Shown here: positions 60,121 to 64,000 of the stretch, one piece after another | Layout of the letters: each line of letters begins with the position of its first letter | How positions within the stretch are numbered: position 1 is the stretch's first letter | Assembly: GCA_004352715.1 (NCBI GenBank) | Contig: SCFE01000038.1 | Span: 2,073,064-2,137,063 of the forward strand | Source of the DNA: Hofstenia miamia | Lineage: Eukaryota; Xenacoelomorpha; Acoela | Direction of reading: 5' to 3' | DNA: 64,000 nt | Notes under the pieces: model-generated | Told to the model about the DNA's origin: nothing | Seen by the model: the letters and a program-made list of their open reading frames with translations, nothing else | Database searches by the model: none | Translations under genes and position numbers: made by a program

Positions 60121-60420
60121 TGACACACAATTTAATCAGCAGAACCCTCCCGAATTGTCTATTGATTCCCCTTGATTCCCCTACCCTACGCGGCCGGACC
60201 CAACTATCGATAGACATGCCCGACTTGACCCGAACCGAAGAAAACTTATTACTCAATATATACATGTAAATGGAAACAAATCATTTAAGTTATCTGCGCT
60301 GGATTAAAATTAATATTGCATTTTATTCAGTTTATCATATCCGTCAATTACCCGACATCGCCTGTTTCCCGAGCCTAGCCGCATGGACTAGGCAAAATTC
60401 AAGTAATGGCGGATAGAGTT
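60121..60420. repeat. G+C-richer patch with CCCGA-type motifs, possible repeat edge
   Basis: Two patches, 60140-60240 (CTACGCGGCCGGACCC, GCCCGACTTGACCCGAACCG) and 60340-60400 (TTACCCGACATCGCC, CCCGAGCC), stand out from A+T-rich surroundings. GCCTAG/CTAGGC around 60373-60393 forms a 6-bp stem. Motifs of the ACCCGACCC type often sit near the ends of DNA transposons, but no terminal repeats are proven. Confidence 0.35.
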
Positions 60421-62569
60421 GGGTACGCAAAGCCCATTTCTTTTGTCAACCAGTTTGAGATTGCTGTACTCTCATAGTTTACTTTTATATCTGAAGCAAT
60501 CCAATTTAGAAAAGTATAGTGATTATTTTCAAATTTGTTTTTTTCAATACATGATGATTTCTACACATCTTTCCTTGAAAATAGCCATTGAGATTATCTT
60601 TTTTCAGGGGGCAACTAAGACTGCTTAAAATAATTTCTTCTAAATATCAATTTAGCTGTTCCCTCCAATTTATCCTAAAATGTTTGCCTGTGCATGTAGA
60701 AGAGTGGATAAGATTATATCAATATGAATGTAATTACAAATTTTTCTTGTTATCCATTGGCGAAAATCATTAATTTTGTTAAAATGTGTGCGTCATTGCA
60801 TTTTCAGTAAAATTCATGAATGTGGTTGTACCCCTAACTCTAATTGCCTAAGTCCCTGCTAAATATGTCTACTTAAAATGAACAGCAATTGGTGCCACCT
60901 AGGCATTTAACTGATAGCAGTAGCTGCCACTTCATATGAAATTGCAGTAGTTTTTGCAAACTAGACAACAGTTAACTATTAGTGATTTTTTATATGAAAA
61001 CTTTGAAAATTTGTTGCAGAATTAATTTAGCGGTGACTGGGTGGTGGCTTGAATCGAAAAGAGGTTGAAAGATCACGAAATCATGAAATAAGAACATTTT
61101 CAAATAAAATAACTGATCACGTACATATTTTTTCAAGGCGATACTTATATTTTCTAAACATTTTGCATAAATACTATGTGGCATATGATCCTGAATTCGA
61201 TCTCAGTCATATACATTAGGTTTGTATTCATCATAATGTTATATAAGAGTACAGTTTATGGAATTATTCATTGCTTCTACTTTTGTAGGAATGTATTCTC
61301 AAAAAGTTTGATAAGCTTTAGACAGATTTTGATCATTTAAAGAAAACGGGCAGATTTTTGCCATCAATACAAGAGTTCTGGAGGCAACTGTATTCAAACA
61401 CAAAAAAGGAGATTATTTAATTTTGAGCAGAATGTCTTACACCAATTTCTTTAAATCCTGCTAAACTACATCTGATATGAGATTAAGGACCTCCAAATCA
61501 ACCATTAAAATATGACTATGCTAGTTCTTCAATTGTAGTATATGGGCCGCTACTATATATATATCATTATATCATTCATATATCCTAACTTAACTAAGTT
61601 ATCTGTTTATTATCAGCTAATATGATACATGGTTTAGTTGTTTCTGATTAAAATAAATACTATAGTAAATCATAGAAATGGTATTCATTAACTTAATATG
61701 ACTGTCATGTCAAAACCAGAAATTGAAAATTTATTCAACAGATGATGTCATCAATCAACTTCCAATGAGAACACAACTGGAACAGCTGACTTCATAATAT
61801 TTTAACAATTATAAATTGAAGTTATATGCAGACCTTTTTTAAAAATATTATAATAGATCACACCAGCATATAATTTGAGTTATATTTAGCTTATCCACAT
61901 TACTTCATTTTCATTTCCATAGCCTTGAGATTCTATATTTTTTTATAATTCACAATCATTAAAATATTGCATAAAGATATTAATGTTGCTAATAGTATAG
62001 CTAATCTTATGGATAGTTAAAAGATTAAATTGAATGAATTATTTTCTGTAATATTTGTACTTTAGAGGCGCTTGATTGTGATATAGGCATATGATTTATA
62101 GTTGAACATTTGTAAAAGTTTAATAAATGTACTCGCCTAAAGAAGATTCTTAGGGAACAGGCATGATCTTAGTAAATTAAAAAAGCACTTTAGATTTTTC
62201 ATTTTGTGAGTTATTTTACAAAAAAATGGACTGCTTCGAACAATCACCTCTACAAATGAAAGTATTATAATCCTATCAAGACATAATTTTGCAACTGTTT
62301 TTCCTAAAAAAATATTCTTCTAAACTTGAATTGATTTGAAGTGAAGCTTGAAGTTTGCAAAACAGAACTTAGTGTGTCAGGCATTTTCAAATTGCCTAAT
62401 GCACTCCGTGAAAAAAAACTTCAATCCATTAAAATGACAATGTACAAATCTAAGTATTAAATGACGGAATATAAACAATTTCACAATATCTTTTAATAGT
62501 AACTCTGAGCTGAATGCAAGGTGAATGCACTACAGCATTGTTCTACATTTGATTAAGTGGTGTATAAAT
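60421..62569. other. A+T-rich sequence, nothing recognised
   Basis: About 2.1 kb. Overlapping short open frames (60419-60628, 60588-60773) have no motif. Confidence 0.45.
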
Positions 62570-62951
62570 GTATATATATATATATNNNNNNNNNNNNNNN
62601 NNNNNNNNNNNNNNNNNNNNNNNNNNNNNNNNNNNNNNNNNNNNNNNNNNNNNNNNNNNNNNNNNNNNNNNNNNNNNNNNNNNNNNNNNNNNNNNNNNNN
62701 NNNNNNNNNNNNNNNNNNNNNNNNNNNNNNNNNNNNNNNNNNNNNNNNNNNNNNNNNNNNNNNNNNNNNNNNNNNNNNNNNNNNNNNNNNNNNNNNNNNN
62801 NNNNNNNNNNNNNNNNNNNNNNNNNNNNNNNNNNNNNNNNNNNNNNNNNNNNNNNNNNNNNNNNNNNNNNNNNNNNNNNNNNNNNNNNNNNNNNNNNNNN
62901 NNNNNNNNNNNNNNNNNNNNNNNNNNATATATATATATATATATATATATT
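62570..62951. repeat. (AT)n microsatellite with 341-N gap
   Basis: AT runs at 62570-62585 and 62927-62950 flank Ns at 62586-62926. Confidence 0.9.
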
Positions 62952-64000
62952 ATAAAAAAGTCAAACATTAACATCCTCATAAAAAAATATTGGTAAACTA
63001 TTGTTTTTAATTATTGTTTTTTAATTAGTAGTTTTTCAAGTTTATTAAAACTCGGTTTACTTTTCAAAGAATTTTTAATTTTTTCATTGAAAATGCTAAT
63101 TACTTTTACTCACTATTTTTAAACCAATTGATTTACAATTGAACTTTAACTTCTCGCTTTGAATTTAATATACACCAACAACTTTAGATCAAAGCGGATG
63201 AAGTAGGCGTTTTACATGGCGCCAAGTTATGAACATCTTTAATTAATTGAATGGAAATTGTTTTTTAGAATATACTAACTTCATCGTATCTATTCAAAAA
63301 CATTGAATTCAATTCATTAATTTTTTTTAAAAATCTAGGAGTCAATTCAAGTAGAAAAAAATTTCAGAAGTATTAATATTTTTAGAAAGAGTTGATTAAT
63401 ATATTTTTTCTTGTAGTTGATGAATTGCATAGGAATTTTTTATAAAACATAGTTAGCACATCCATCGCATTTGATGAAAGAATTTCAACTAACTTAAATA
63501 GATTTCACTAAAAGAATGATATTCACTCGTAGTAGGGTAGAATAAATTGAATTTTCTAAAGCTATATGTAGTTCGTGATGAACGGGGAATCGTCGTCCCA
63601 TTCAATGCTTTCTTTGTTCCATTGAAAATGAATGCAGAGCTTTTTTCAAGCAGCTTAAAGCCAAAAACTGGCAGGTTTATTAGAATTCGTTTTGAAAATT
63701 ATTTGATATAAGAAAGACAACATTGATTTCTTCTGTCAAATTATGATGTCTATTGCTTCCGATCAAATGCAATACTTAAAAAATTCAAGTTTTTCACTGG
63801 TTAGAAAACACATTTGAAAAAGAAACCGCATCTTTAATTAATCCAATTTATTCTAGAAACCTGCTATTTTTACAATGTTTGTAGCTAAGGTTTATAAGAT
63901 GCAGTCCGTGACAAATAATTTGTCAGACTACAGTCTCTCCAAATATTTAGATTTTCTTTTATGCCTATTACTCTAGTCTCCGCGTTTTGGATTTAATACC
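62952..64000. other. A+T-rich sequence, nothing recognised
   Basis: About 1 kb to the end of the window with no feature that I can support. Confidence 0.45.

Noticed and set aside
1-64000. CRISPR arrays, rRNA, tRNA or bacterial-type gene clusters
   Set aside because: None seen. The repeats are microsatellites and transposon fragments, and the elements are of animal type.

Overview
The window looks like non-genic DNA from an invertebrate animal. It is very A+T rich, full of (AT)n microsatellites, broken by assembly gaps that mostly start or end in those microsatellites, and seeded with decayed transposable elements of metazoan type: Penelope-like elements (PLEs), Tc1/mariner, pogo/Tigger, hAT-type MITEs and a CR1/Jockey-like LINE. 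I found no intact host protein gene, no rRNA or tRNA, and nothing bacterial (no operons, no ribosome-binding sites). The clade cannot be fixed from sequence alone; an arthropod or another invertebrate with a repeat-rich genome is most likely.

Layout. 1-1.4 kb: a near-duplicate of about 200 bp around a small gap, followed by a CGAGC-rich block. 2.9-5.3 kb: a 2.3-kb repeat whose inverted copy lies at 51.4-53.75 kb; an old third fragment lies at 26.3-26.8 kb. 9.7-10.2 kb: a possible MITE holding two copies of a CRE-like palindrome. 14.3-14.7 kb: a frameshifted Cys-rich ORF that resembles an uncharacterised invertebrate protein family. 15.6-16.1 kb: remnant of one PLE lineage. 18.2-19.9 kb: a second PLE lineage in head-to-head arrangement (inverted endonuclease tail with a hammerhead-ribozyme-like 3' region, then RT, then a direct endonuclease tail); its tail occurs again, apparently identical, at 23.9-24.8 kb. 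20.5-21.2 kb: a pogo/Tigger remnant. 35.0-35.4 and 42.0-42.3 kb: two hAT-type MITEs with perfect 8-bp target-site duplications. 37.5-37.9 kb: N-terminal part of a Tc1-like transposase. 55.8-56.35 kb: an internally deleted mariner-like element with long inverted repeats and a DD41D-like spacing. 57.4-57.8 kb: C-terminal LINE reverse transcriptase fragment. The rest is A+T-rich sequence in which I recognise nothing.

Nothing here forms a pathway. What can be read is a history of mobile elements. The best single signal is the hammerhead-ribozyme fold on the minus strand at about 18241-18298, intact in its core in one PLE copy and mutated in the other two. Several joins look like unresolved assembly overlaps, so local copy number should be treated with caution.
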